Source: Lachnospiraceae bacterium
GTDB lineage: Bacteria > Bacillota > Clostridia > Lachnospirales > Lachnospiraceae
Assembly: GCA_017444015.1 (NCBI GenBank)
Contig: JAFSXN010000010.1
Coordinates: 1-37,745 of the forward strand
Direction: 5' to 3'
Length of the DNA stretch: 37,745 nt
Part shown: positions 1 to 7,855 of the stretch, one piece after another
Layout: each line of letters begins with the position of its first letter
Position numbering within the stretch: the stretch's first letter is position 1
Notes under the pieces: model-generated
Database searches by the model: none
Seen by the model: the letters and a program-made list of their open reading frames with translations, nothing else
What the model was told of the DNA's origin: nothing
Position numbers and translations under genes: made by a program

Positions 1-36
1 AAACCCAACCGCACAGGTGGCAATGTTTTCTTGCAT
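1..36 (-). CDS. possible start of the next ABC-operon gene (partial, runs off the left edge)
   Basis: On the minus strand an ATG lies at 36, eight bases after the stop codon of the MalG-like permease gene, and stays open for 12 codons (MQENIATCAVGF) to the window edge. A purine-rich GGGGTGA lies about 7 bases upstream. Carbohydrate ABC operons often continue with a glycosidase, phosphorylase or regulator, but 12 codons do not identify a product. It could be chance. Confidence 0.3.
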   Translation of the reverse strand, partial: MQENIATCAVGF

Positions 37-43
37 CTTCCGG

Positions 44-1645
44 TCACCCCTTCACGCCGCCCGAGGTCAGTCCCGAAACCAGATACTTTTCTATGAACAT
101 AAACAGGATCACTACCGGGATCGTTGCAAGCAGCGAGGCAGCAAACAGATACTGCCACTCGATCATATTAAAGGACGAGAACTGGGTGATGCCGACGGTG
201 ATCGGACGGTTTTCCGCCGTTGAAATCAGGACCGTTGAGATCGTATATTCATTCCACGCATTGATAAAGACAAAGATCAGGACCGTTACGATCCCCGGCG
301 CCGACATGGGGATCAGGACCTTTAAAAGACTCTGCATCATCGTACAGCCGTCGATCCTTGCGGCCTCCTCCATTTCCGGTGAGATCGAGACAAAGGTCCC
401 CCGAAGCAGCCAGATCGCAAAGGCCTGGTTGAAGGCGGCATTGATAAACATCAATCCCATGATAGAATCACTTAAGCCGAGGGTACTCATCAGCTGGGCG
501 ATACCGATCAACAAAACCACCGGCGAAAACATCTGGCTCATGATTACAAAGCCCAGAAAGGCTTTCTTCCCTTTAAATTCCATTCTCGCAAGCGCATAAG
601 CCGCAGGCACCCCGCAGAGCAGGGAAATGACCGTCGCGCCGCCCGCGATCATCACGGAATTCATCAGATATCTCGGCACGCCCCGGTTGATGATATCCGT
701 AAGATTCCCCCACTCCCACTTTGTCGGCAGCAGATGCAGAAAATACATATCTGTCGTTTCCGCGTTGGAGCGGAAGGCCGTGATCAGCATGACATAGTAC
801 GGATATAGGACAAACACGCTGAGGACGATCGCAAAAGCGTATAAAAATCCCCGGGCTAACGGACGCTTCAGCTCTCCATAGCGTAAGCTGACGCATGCCA
901 TAAGGATCAAAAAGATACAGGGAAGAAGCAGCCAGAGCTTTCCGGAAGCAGAGAAGCCCAGCTGTTTTACCGCTGTTTCAATGGAATCCCCCATGGTCCC
1001 GTCAAAGAGAAAGCTGTCCAGAGAAGCAAGGAATTCCTCCCTCCCCTCCGTGATCAGGTCCTCCATATAAAGGGACAGCTTCCTGGAAAACGTATAGGTA
1101 TTTGTCATAACAAAGACCGGAACACTGAGTAAGGAGATCAGTGAACAGGCGCAGGCTCCACAAAGCAGGAGTCTTCCTGTTTTATGGCCGTTTCCGCCCC
1201 CCTTTGAGCTGATAAGTGAGAACACGGTAAGGATCAGGCAGAGCGCAAGGCCTCCGAAAAGAACGTCCGCCACATAACCCCCGGGCAGGGGCTTTCCCGG
1301 AAACGAAAAAATATTCTTTGTAAAAGTACTGCTCAAGGAAAAGCTGATCAGAGAGGTGGTTTCCCCCTTGGAATTCGTCCTTAGGGTCTCCTCCTCGTTA
1401 AGCTCTACCGCAAAGCCCTGGGCCCGGTATTCCTCCGCTGCCTCCTCGACCTCCTTAAGAGCCGTCTGATACTTTTCGTCGCCCTTGAAGGTATTGGAGG
1501 ATTTCTTTGTATACACTCTCGCCTCAAAGGTAAAAAGCGGAAGGCTTGAGAGAACGACAGTCAGGATCAGTCCCGCAAAGAACAGGCATATCGCGCCGAT
1601 CCCCGCCCGTTTTGTATCTGCCCGGTTGCCTCTTTTGTCACTCAT
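44..1645 (-). CDS. MalG-like carbohydrate ABC transporter permease with a long N-terminal membrane extension
   Basis: Inner-membrane permease of a carbohydrate-uptake ABC transporter (CUT1-type, MalG side). The C-terminal part, about residues 257-533, is a standard binding-protein-dependent permease domain: several hydrophobic helices and the cytoplasmic EAA loop near residue 425 (EEAARIDG), which docks on the ATPase. MalG-type proteins are usually about 270-300 residues. This one has about 250 extra N-terminal residues with a first membrane helix at about 16-38, a charged segment at about 40-115 that would lie outside the cell, two more helices near 125-180, a second outside segment, and a helix near 235-253. 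The start codon overlaps the stop of the MalF-like gene by 4 bases (ATGA), so translation is probably coupled. No ATPase gene is visible; a shared MsmK-type ATPase elsewhere would be normal. The substrate is unknown. Confidence 0.9.
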   Translation of the reverse strand: MSDKRGNRADTKRAGIGAICLFFAGLILTVVLSSLPLFTFEARVYTKKSSNTFKGDEKYQTALKEVEEAAEEYRAQGFAVELNEEETLRTNSKGETTSLISFSLSSTFTKNIFSFPGKPLPGGYVADVLFGGLALCLILTVFSLISSKGGGNGHKTGRLLLCGACACSLISLLSVPVFVMTNTYTFSRKLSLYMEDLITEGREEFLASLDSFLFDGTMGDSIETAVKQLGFSASGKLWLLLPCIFLILMACVSLRYGELKRPLARGFLYAFAIVLSVFVLYPYYVMLITAFRSNAETTDMYFLHLLPTKWEWGNLTDIINRGVPRYLMNSVMIAGGATVISLLCGVPAAYALARMEFKGKKAFLGFVIMSQMFSPVVLLIGIAQLMSTLGLSDSIMGLMFINAAFNQAFAIWLLRGTFVSISPEMEEAARIDGCTMMQSLLKVLIPMSAPGIVTVLIFVFINAWNEYTISTVLISTAENRPITVGITQFSSFNMIEWQYLFAASLLATIPVVILFMFIEKYLVSGLTSGGVKG

Positions 1646-2523
1646 AGGGATTCCTCCTTCCGCATCACCGTCATCATATAAATCCCGGCGCAGATACAGA
1701 GGATCACAAAGCCTATGACCGAAAGAGCGGTGGCCGGGCCCTTCTTCCTGTCATAGAAGCTCAGCATATAGAGGTAGGTGATCATGGTATCCGTCTTGTT
1801 CGCCGGTGCCCCCTTCGTCATGGTATAGACGATGGGGAAGGAATTGAAGACATAGATGATATTCAATACGGTACTGACCGTAAGCGACGGTTTGACAAGC
1901 GGCAGCGTGATACGGAACAGGCTGTTGAAAAAGCCCGAGCCGTCTACCCTGGCCGATTCGTAGAGGGATTCGTCGATGGACTGCAGCCCCGACAGAACGC
2001 AGAAGGTCACAAAGGGGATCGTTACAAAGATGCCTACTCCGCATTCCCAGATAAACTCCACCTGATAGGAGGAGCGCCAGTTGATGGCCTGTTTGATGAT
2101 CCCGAGGTTCAGGAGGACATTGTTCAGATTTCCGTATTCGTACTTTATGATATAGTTCCAGACCGAGGCCTGTATGACAAGGGAGGTCGCCCAGGGAAAA
2201 ATCAAGATCGCCCGGACGATCTTTCTGCCCCGGAATTTTTCATTTAACTCCAGAGCGATAATGATCCCAAGCAGGGTCGAAAGCCCGACCACGGAAACGA
2301 CCCAGAAGAAGGTATTCTTCATCACGGTCTTAAAGGCCGGAAGCGCAACCGCGTCCGTATAGTTCTTAAACCCGATAAAGCCGCCGACGACTCCGGATTT
2401 GGAGATCTCGCTGAAGGACATACGAAATACGATGATGATCGGATAGACCACGAAGACCGCGATCAGGATAATGCTTGGCAGCAGCCATAGATACGGCGCC
2501 CATTTTCGTCTGTTCCTCTGCAT
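1642..2523 (-). CDS. MalF-like carbohydrate ABC transporter permease
   Basis: Inner-membrane permease that pairs with the MalG-like protein to form the channel of a sugar importer. It has 293 residues, the usual length for Gram-positive MalF/LplB/UgpA-type permeases, with about six hydrophobic helices. The first follows a basic N-terminus (MQRNRRKW). The EAA-type loop lies near residue 188 (YESARVDGSG). It starts 104 bases after the binding-protein stop codon, beyond an intrinsic terminator, and overlaps the next permease gene by 4 bases. With no obvious promoter between the terminator and its start, expression probably depends on read-through, giving fewer permeases than binding protein. The substrate cannot be read from the sequence. 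Confidence 0.92.
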   Translation of the reverse strand: MQRNRRKWAPYLWLLPSIILIAVFVVYPIIIVFRMSFSEISKSGVVGGFIGFKNYTDAVALPAFKTVMKNTFFWVVSVVGLSTLLGIIIALELNEKFRGRKIVRAILIFPWATSLVIQASVWNYIIKYEYGNLNNVLLNLGIIKQAINWRSSYQVEFIWECGVGIFVTIPFVTFCVLSGLQSIDESLYESARVDGSGFFNSLFRITLPLVKPSLTVSTVLNIIYVFNSFPIVYTMTKGAPANKTDTMITYLYMLSFYDRKKGPATALSVIGFVILCICAGIYMMTVMRKEESL

Positions 2524-2540
2524 GATGATCCCCCTTTGCC

Positions 2541-2576
2541 TAAAAAATACGGCAGGGAAGATGATCCCCCCTGCCG
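2541..2576 (-). terminator. intrinsic terminator between binding protein and permease genes
   Basis: In the minus-strand direction an 8-bp perfect stem (CGGCAGGG at 2550-2557 with CCCTGCCG at 2569-2576, loop of 11) is followed by TATTTTTTA. It lies inside the operon, after the binding-protein gene and before the permeases. Partial terminators in this position are a known way to make the binding protein in excess. Confidence 0.8.
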
Positions 2577-2595
2577 CCTGAATTCTTATCTTTTA

Positions 2596-2609
2596 TAAAG
2601 TATACTTTA
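2596..2609. repeat. 14-bp perfect palindrome TAAAGTATACTTTA
   Basis: A perfect 14-bp palindrome sits between the binding-protein stop codon and the operon-internal terminator. It could be a protein-binding site or chance in an AT-rich spacer. A TATACT within it has no plausible -35 partner at the right distance. Confidence 0.4.
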
Positions 2610-2626
2610 CCATTCCGCCGTTTTGC

Positions 2627-3985
2627 TTACGGAAGCTGCTCCTGAAGAGCATCCAGCTCATCCTGGATATCAGCGCCTGCTAAAGCGTTCTGCTCCGCAG
2701 CGATAACGCCCTGCTTAACCTGATCCCATTCCGCCTTGGCTGCCGGATAGAACTGGCAGGAATCCAAAACGCCAAGCCATGCTTCAAAGCTCGGATCGGA
2801 GGCCACCAGAGCCTCTACTGCGGAATTCACAGCGGGAAGGAAGCCCTCCATGCTGACCCAGCCGACGTAGTTCTCCGGATCGTAGAAAAACTTTAAGAAA
2901 CGGCCAATTGCTTCGTTTCTGGCTGCCTGATCGGGAGCGCTGTCGTCCTTGAAGGCCATAACTCTGTCCATAACGCCTACGGAAGAGGAGGTCTTGCCGT
3001 CGTTTGCGGGAAGAGCCGCCGTCGCCATATTGATATCTCCGCCCTTATCCGATACATAGGTAGGAAGCTGGTTCGGAGCGATGATCATCGCCAGCTTTCC
3101 GGCCGCGAACATATCCTGCAGATCGTAACGGGTCTGGGTCGCGGGATTCGGATTCGTATAGCCGTCATTAATCAGATCCAGCGCAAAGTTGATCGCTTCC
3201 GCGTTCTCGGGAGTATTGACCGCCCAGTTGCCGTCCGCGTCAACAAAGCCGCCGCCGTTGCCCCAGGTATAATAAGCAAACGCCGCCTGTCCTTCGTCGG
3301 TCGTCATATCAATTCCCCAGGGATATACGTCGCCGTCATAGTAGTCGATGATTGCCTGGCTGACATCCCGAAGCTCCGACCATGTCGTCGGAACCTCTAC
3401 GCCAACCTCTTCCAGCATATCCACGTTATAGAACAACGCCCTCGCGCTGGCCAGATCCGGAACCGCCCATACCGTATCGTCGATCACAGACTGATCGATG
3501 AAGGAAGGGAAGAAATCATTGAAGAGATCATCCGGGCAGTAGTCCTTGACGGGCATCAGAAGACCTTCGTTCGCGTAGTTCGCGAAAACGTCGATGTTCA
3601 GAATATCCGGCGCGTTATTGTTGGCGATCCTGGTATCAACTACCGTATAGACATCATTCCACGACACGACCTCAAGATTCAGCTTGATATCCGGGTTCTC
3701 GGCCTCGAACTTATCAACAAAGCTCGTACCGTTCATTCCCGTGCTGCCTCTTAAGAACCAGTCGTTGGTATTCGGACCGTACTGGCAGATAATGACATCC
3801 AGCTCGATCGCGTCACCGCTCGCCTCAGCGGGAGCAGCAGCTTCTGTCGTTTCCGCGGGTGCTTCGCTTTCCGCAGCCGTATCCGGCGCAGCGGTCGTCG
3901 TAGTCGCAGGGGCTGCCGCGCAGGCTGTCATCGTAACCGCCATAGCGGAAACCAGAAGTAAAGAAATTAGCTTCTTCATAATCAT
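2627..3985 (-). CDS. sugar ABC transporter substrate-binding lipoprotein
   Basis: Extracellular binding protein that captures a sugar or oligosaccharide for the permeases downstream. The N-terminus is a lipoprotein signal: MKK, a hydrophobic core and MTAC with the acylated Cys at residue 22. An Ala/Thr/Glu-rich linker (about residues 23-58) follows, typical of surface lipoproteins in Clostridia. The rest has the length and general pattern of solute-binding protein family 1, including a W/Y-rich second half that may contact the ligand. Two start codons are possible (3985 or 3979); AAGGAG lies 4 bases before the first and 10 before the second, so the second is also credible. It is the first gene of its transcript, with a near-consensus promoter at 4027-4055. 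Ligand unknown. Confidence 0.93.
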   Translation of the reverse strand: MIMKKLISLLLVSAMAVTMTACAAAPATTTTAAPDTAAESEAPAETTEAAAPAEASGDAIELDVIICQYGPNTNDWFLRGSTGMNGTSFVDKFEAENPDIKLNLEVVSWNDVYTVVDTRIANNNAPDILNIDVFANYANEGLLMPVKDYCPDDLFNDFFPSFIDQSVIDDTVWAVPDLASARALFYNVDMLEEVGVEVPTTWSELRDVSQAIIDYYDGDVYPWGIDMTTDEGQAAFAYYTWGNGGGFVDADGNWAVNTPENAEAINFALDLINDGYTNPNPATQTRYDLQDMFAAGKLAMIIAPNQLPTYVSDKGGDINMATAALPANDGKTSSSVGVMDRVMAFKDDSAPDQAARNEAIGRFLKFFYDPENYVGWVSMEGFLPAVNSAVEALVASDPSFEAWLGVLDSCQFYPAAKAEWDQVKQGVIAAEQNALAGADIQDELDALQEQLP

Positions 3986-4010
3986 ACCTCTCCTTTTCTA
4001 TAAAAAGTTC

Positions 4011-4052
4011 ACAAAATGATAAGAATATTTTAGATTTTTTTATTCATTTTGT
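4011..4052. repeat. 9-bp inverted repeat spanning the binding-protein promoter (operator candidate)
   Basis: ACAAAATGA at 4011-4019 and its exact reverse complement TCATTTTGT at 4044-4052 are separated by 24 bases. One arm overlaps the -35 box and the start of the promoter spacer; the other lies near the expected transcription start. This suits a repressor or activator site for the transporter operon. Alternatively it is a weak AT-rich terminator hairpin for the MATE gene, which ends at 4056. Confidence 0.5.
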
Positions 4053-4055
4053 CAA
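4027..4055 (-). promoter_or_regulatory. sigma-A-type promoter of the ABC transporter operon
   Basis: TTGACA (4055-4050), a 17-base spacer and TAAAAT (4032-4027) on the minus strand: perfect -35, one mismatch in -10, ideal spacing. It begins directly after the MATE stop codon and lies about 40 bases upstream of the binding-protein start. Confidence 0.8.
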
Positions 4056-5444
4056 CTACTCATACTTCTTCCCCAACTGTTTTCGGACATACCGCCAGGC
4101 GGGGAAGAGAAACGCGTCGGCAAAGATCCAGGCTAAGGGCGAGGCAAAGCAGGCTCCGATAAACCCAAAAAGCGGGACGAGAACAAGTCCCGCGATCGCC
4201 CTTGCCACCATTTCAAGGACTCCGGCAAGGATCGCAAGATAGGGGAAGCCTACTCCCTGGATCAGAAAGCGCACAATATTGACAAAGGCCAACGGAATAT
4301 AGAAGGCACTGATGATGAACAAAAGCTGTCCGGCGTTATCAAGCATCGCTGTATTGGAGGCGGCGTCATCGATAAAGAGCGCCACCAGCTTAAACCGGAA
4401 CACAAGCAGAATCAGAAAGGCAAAGATCGAATACCCGATCCCAAGCATGCTGCAGGCCTTCAGTCCCTGATCCACCCGGCTTAGCTTCTTTGCGCCGACA
4501 TTCTGCCCTCCGTAGGTCGCCATGGTCGCCCCCATCGCGTCAAAGGGGCAGCTCATGAACATACTGACCTTATTCGCCGCAGTGATGGCGGCAACCGCGG
4601 TAGCGCCCAGCGTATTGACACTGGCCTGCAAAATGACGGAGCCGATGGCGGTAATGGAATACTGCAGCCCCATGGGAACCCCCATCTGACAGAGACGGTT
4701 CATTGAATGGCGGTCCGGACGCATTTCTTCCTTTTTAATATGAAGCAGCGGAAACCTCTTTATAACGACAAAAACACAGAGGATCCCCGAAATCAGCTGG
4801 GACAGGACCGTTGCCAGCGCGGCGCCGGAGACTCCGAGCTTAAACTGTACGATAAACAGAATATCCAGCCCGATATTCAAAAAAGAGGAGATCACAAGAA
4901 AGACCAGGGGAGTCCTGCTGTCGCCGATGGCCCGGATCATGCTGGAAAGGATATTATAGAGGAAAGTCGCCGGGATCCCCAGGAAAATGATCAGGATATA
5001 GGAATACGCGTACTCCAAGACATCCTCCGGCGTCCGAAGAAGGATCAGCATCGGACGGCAGAACAGGGCTACGATGATCGTGATTACGACGGCAAACACG
5101 GCAGAAAGATAATAGGCATTGATGAGGTCCCTGTGGAGCCCCCGTTCATCCTTCGCGCCGAAGCGGTGGGATACCGGAATGGCAAAGCCGCTGCAGACTC
5201 CCATACAGAAGCCGATGATCAGAAAGTTGATACAGCCCGTCGAACCGACTCCGGCTAAAGCGTTCATCCCGAGAAAACGGCCTACGATCATGGTATCCAC
5301 CAGATTGTAGAACTGCTGAAAAAGATTGCCGAATAAAAGCGGCAGAGAAAAACCAAGGATCAGCCGCATCGGATTCCCGTCGGTCAGATCCTTTACTGAG
5401 GAAGCGGCCCCGGTTTTCCGAAGCCGCGCAGAACCTGTATTCAT
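4056..5444 (-). CDS. MATE family multidrug/lipid-type exporter
   Basis: Polytopic inner-membrane exporter of the MATE family, which uses an ion gradient to move organic compounds outward. The 462 residues fit the usual 440-480 and about twelve hydrophobic helices. The first helix region carries the family pattern GNLFQQFYNLVDTMIVGRFL, and the second half repeats the fold near residue 265. It follows the upstream membrane-protein gene by 20 bases and so ends the probable glycan operon. MATE belongs to the same superfamily as polysaccharide flippases (MOP), so a role in moving an envelope intermediate is possible, but the sequence looks like ordinary MATE drug/metabolite exporters. An AGGGGTC ribosome-binding site precedes the ATG. 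Confidence 0.93.
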   Translation of the reverse strand: MNTGSARLRKTGAASSVKDLTDGNPMRLILGFSLPLLFGNLFQQFYNLVDTMIVGRFLGMNALAGVGSTGCINFLIIGFCMGVCSGFAIPVSHRFGAKDERGLHRDLINAYYLSAVFAVVITIIVALFCRPMLILLRTPEDVLEYAYSYILIIFLGIPATFLYNILSSMIRAIGDSRTPLVFLVISSFLNIGLDILFIVQFKLGVSGAALATVLSQLISGILCVFVVIKRFPLLHIKKEEMRPDRHSMNRLCQMGVPMGLQYSITAIGSVILQASVNTLGATAVAAITAANKVSMFMSCPFDAMGATMATYGGQNVGAKKLSRVDQGLKACSMLGIGYSIFAFLILLVFRFKLVALFIDDAASNTAMLDNAGQLLFIISAFYIPLAFVNIVRFLIQGVGFPYLAILAGVLEMVARAIAGLVLVPLFGFIGACFASPLAWIFADAFLFPAWRYVRKQLGKKYE

Positions 5445-5464
5445 ATTGACCCCTATACTAACTG

Positions 5465-6475
5465 TTAATATATAAATTTATACAAAATATACTGCCCATA
5501 AGTACCGGCATATTCCATATCGAAATCCGACAGATCCCAGAACTTATCCCCCTTACGGTTTCGCATCGTAACATCCTTCGCCGCCTCGATGCCCGCTTCG
5601 GTCGGGGCCCTGTCCCCCGCAAAATCAGGGTTTTCCTGGTATCCGTCAAAATTCAGAGAGATATCTCCGAACCGATGGTAGACAGAATCAAAGACAATAT
5701 AATCCACCCCGTACTTTTTTGCAACCTCTTTTACAAAATTCAGATCCGGGGTCGACCTGGCCATATCGGCACACAGCGCCCGAAGCTCTGACGAGGTCTG
5801 TGAGATCCTTGCAAACGTGGCATCCTCCCCATAGAGAAGATTGAGCTTTGTCGAGTACTGGCGAAATACGTGCGCTGTTTCATAGGGCACAAGGAGCAGG
5901 ACCTCTCCCTCGCCTGCTGCCCTTTTCCGCTTCGAAACCTCCGTCTTCTCCCTTGCCGCCGCCTCGGAAAGCACATCGTCTGAAAGCGTGAGCAGGGACT
6001 GGGGCAGCTTGTACAGGTTCTCCGCCTTGGGAAAGACGTGATCGTTCAGCTTGAATTCGCCGCAGAGCGCGAGGATTACGCAGACCGCAAGGATCGCGAT
6101 AAGACGTTCTCTGACATTTTTCAGCTCCGAAACAAGGATCGAAAGGCCTGAGGCCGTAACAGCAGAGATCATCAGGGCCCAGAAGACCCGGGGCAGCTCA
6201 TCGCTGCCAAAGCCCTTATGCTTCAGAAGCTGAGGCAGAAAGATATATCCGAGAAAAAGAGGAATCAATGCAGGATAAACAATATCTCTCCTGTAGTTTA
6301 AAGTAAATTTAACTTTACTGAATTTTTCTCCCTCCGTTGCCGAGCTTTCGGCAAAGACTGTCCGGTTGAAAAAGAACGCGAAAAAAACCAGCATCAGGAA
6401 ATACAGGCCCATATACATTCCTGTCGCGGTGATCTCGTTATGTAGATGAATGACATCCAGTATGAATTCCTTCAT
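5465..6475 (-). CDS. polytopic membrane protein with soluble C-terminal domain, unknown function
   Basis: Not recognised as a named family. The 336 residues comprise several hydrophobic helices in the first half (about residues 14-150), separated by a short basic loop, then a soluble mainly alpha/beta tail of about 170 residues (for example VDYIVFDSVYHRF) of the kind that ends GT-C and YfhO-type membrane proteins. I chose the ATG at 6475: AAGGA lies 10 bases upstream and the hydrophobic segment begins soon after. The open frame continues back to 6658, but that part merely translates the hairpin-rich spacer. It lies 231 bases after the preceding membrane-protein gene and 20 bases before the MATE gene. 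It could act with the neighbour as a split glycosyltransferase-like unit (inference). Confidence 0.75.
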   Translation of the reverse strand: MKEFILDVIHLHNEITATGMYMGLYFLMLVFFAFFFNRTVFAESSATEGEKFSKVKFTLNYRRDIVYPALIPLFLGYIFLPQLLKHKGFGSDELPRVFWALMISAVTASGLSILVSELKNVRERLIAILAVCVILALCGEFKLNDHVFPKAENLYKLPQSLLTLSDDVLSEAAAREKTEVSKRKRAAGEGEVLLLVPYETAHVFRQYSTKLNLLYGEDATFARISQTSSELRALCADMARSTPDLNFVKEVAKKYGVDYIVFDSVYHRFGDISLNFDGYQENPDFAGDRAPTEAGIEAAKDVTMRNRKGDKFWDLSDFDMEYAGTYGQYILYKFIY

Positions 6476-6525
6476 AATATTTCTATCCTTCGGAGTCGAG
6501 CTTATCTTATACGTATTAAATGATG

Positions 6526-6703
6526 TCGGAACCAAAACCCGATATCCGGAATGCTCCGCACTTCGTGCTCTCACGCTCCTCCCACATTCCGCTCTTTCGT
6601 GGCGCTTACGCCCCACTTCGCGCTCCATGTGGGGCGGGTCATAAAGTCTCTCGCCCACTTTCGTGCAAGCACGAAGTGGTCTCGGACTTTTGACCCTGAT
6701 ATC
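6526..6703. repeat. hairpin-rich intergenic element flanked by imperfect direct repeats
   Basis: The spacer between two membrane-protein genes holds an 8-bp perfect stem (CGCCCCAC 6609-6616 with GTGGGGCG 6629-6636) and a 10-bp stem with one bulge (CACTT-CGTGC 6656-6666 with GCACG-AAGTG 6669-6678). A weaker GGAATG...CATTCC pairing and several CACTTCG/CGAAGTG copies are also present. A similar block of about 21 bases (TCGGA...ACCC..GATATC) stands at 6526-6546 and 6682-6703, on both sides of the hairpins. No T-run follows the stems, so these are not standard terminators. Likely a repetitive extragenic or MITE-like element. Confidence 0.6.
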
Positions 6704-6706
6704 ATA

Positions 6707-7855
6707 TTAATAGAACAGCTTCCGGGCAAATTCTCCGTATCCGATGCAGAACAGAACCGGAAGCATACCAAAGCCGATAACTAAAAACAAGCGCAGACTC
6801 TTATTCCAGATCCCCTTCACGATCGCGTAAGAGGCAGACAGGATCACGGCAATTATGGCTGCTGTCCCGCTCAGGCAGGCACAGGCAAGATTGATAACGA
6901 ATAAAACAGCCAGACCCTCGATATAAGGATGCTTGAAATCTTTCACAGAAGCATCGGAAGCGTCAGCCGTCTTCTCTCCGCGAAAGTCCTTCAACCGCAT
7001 CAGAGCCGTCCACAAAAGCGGCAGTACGATCATCGCTGCGATGGACCGTCCGTGCCAGATCACGTTAAGCAGCGTATATCCAGGCGCAAAGGTCGTCTCA
7101 AAGGAAAAGAGATGGATCACCGAAAGAAACAGCAGATAGATCCCAAGTCTCCTCTTATCCTCCCCCAAAATACAGACTCCCGCCAGATAAAAGCTCAGAT
7201 AGGAAAGCGGGATCAGAAGAGCGGGAAGCACCGTATGGGCAACGATCGCGGGATTCAGCCCGAAGAGATCGCTTAAAAGGCCCAAAAAGATCGGATAGGG
7301 AGAGGCCATATCCTTATACATTTCCCCCACCGGCATCCCCGGCATTTTTTCATTTACCTCATTCGCGTCGTACTCTCCCGTGACCGGGTTATACGCGAGC
7401 ATGGTATTCCGCTCGATCGGCTCCAATGCCTCTGCCACAAACCTCGCGTCATCGGTATCCATATGCATCCTGACCGTTAAGAGCCCTGTCTGGAAGGCTG
7501 CCATAAGAAGAAAGAGGATCCAGATCGCGACCGTAAGGCGGTCCTCCCCCTCACCCCGATGGAATTGGAATACCGATATCCTCCTTTTGTATACAAAGAA
7601 CACCGCCGCCAGAAATAACAGCGCGATACAGGAAATCCAGACGTTTTTCAACAGCGTATAAGAGGTCCGAAGGTAGATCATAGGAACCGAAAGCAGATAA
7701 AAGACCGCAAGCTCGGTCACAAATCCAAAGCAGAGGTTTTCCGCAACAGAAATCCCCTCTCTCCTTCCGAAAAGACAGCTGCAAAAAAACCCCAGTATAA
7801 AGGGACAGACGATCCCCCATATCAAAATAAGAAAAAGATTACCTGCTGTTATCAT
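6707..7855 (-). CDS. polytopic membrane protein, GT-C-like, unknown function
   Basis: A 382-residue protein with about eight or nine hydrophobic helices. It resembles large Lachnospiraceae membrane proteins of the DUF6077 type, though I cannot confirm that assignment. After the fourth helix there is an acidic outside loop near residue 130 (DTDDARFVAEAL). This placement is typical of GT-C-fold glycosyltransferases, where such Asp/Glu residues contact the polyprenyl-phosphate sugar donor. The C-terminus is short and ends in a helix (ARKLFY), without the soluble tail seen in its neighbours, so the next gene may supply it. The start overlaps the end of the upstream gene by 17 bases, which implies one transcript. 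GT-C activity is inferred. Confidence 0.75.
   Translation of the reverse strand: MITAGNLFLILIWGIVCPFILGFFCSCLFGRREGISVAENLCFGFVTELAVFYLLSVPMIYLRTSYTLLKNVWISCIALLFLAAVFFVYKRRISVFQFHRGEGEDRLTVAIWILFLLMAAFQTGLLTVRMHMDTDDARFVAEALEPIERNTMLAYNPVTGEYDANEVNEKMPGMPVGEMYKDMASPYPIFLGLLSDLFGLNPAIVAHTVLPALLIPLSYLSFYLAGVCILGEDKRRLGIYLLFLSVIHLFSFETTFAPGYTLLNVIWHGRSIAAMIVLPLLWTALMRLKDFRGEKTADASDASVKDFKHPYIEGLAVLFVINLACACLSGTAAIIAVILSASYAIVKGIWNKSLRLFLVIGFGMLPVLFCIGYGEFARKLFY

Noticed and set aside
6476-6658. 61-codon N-terminal extension of the membrane protein that starts at 6475
   Set aside because: It only translates the hairpin-rich spacer; the ATG at 6475 has an AAGGA site and leads directly into the membrane segment.
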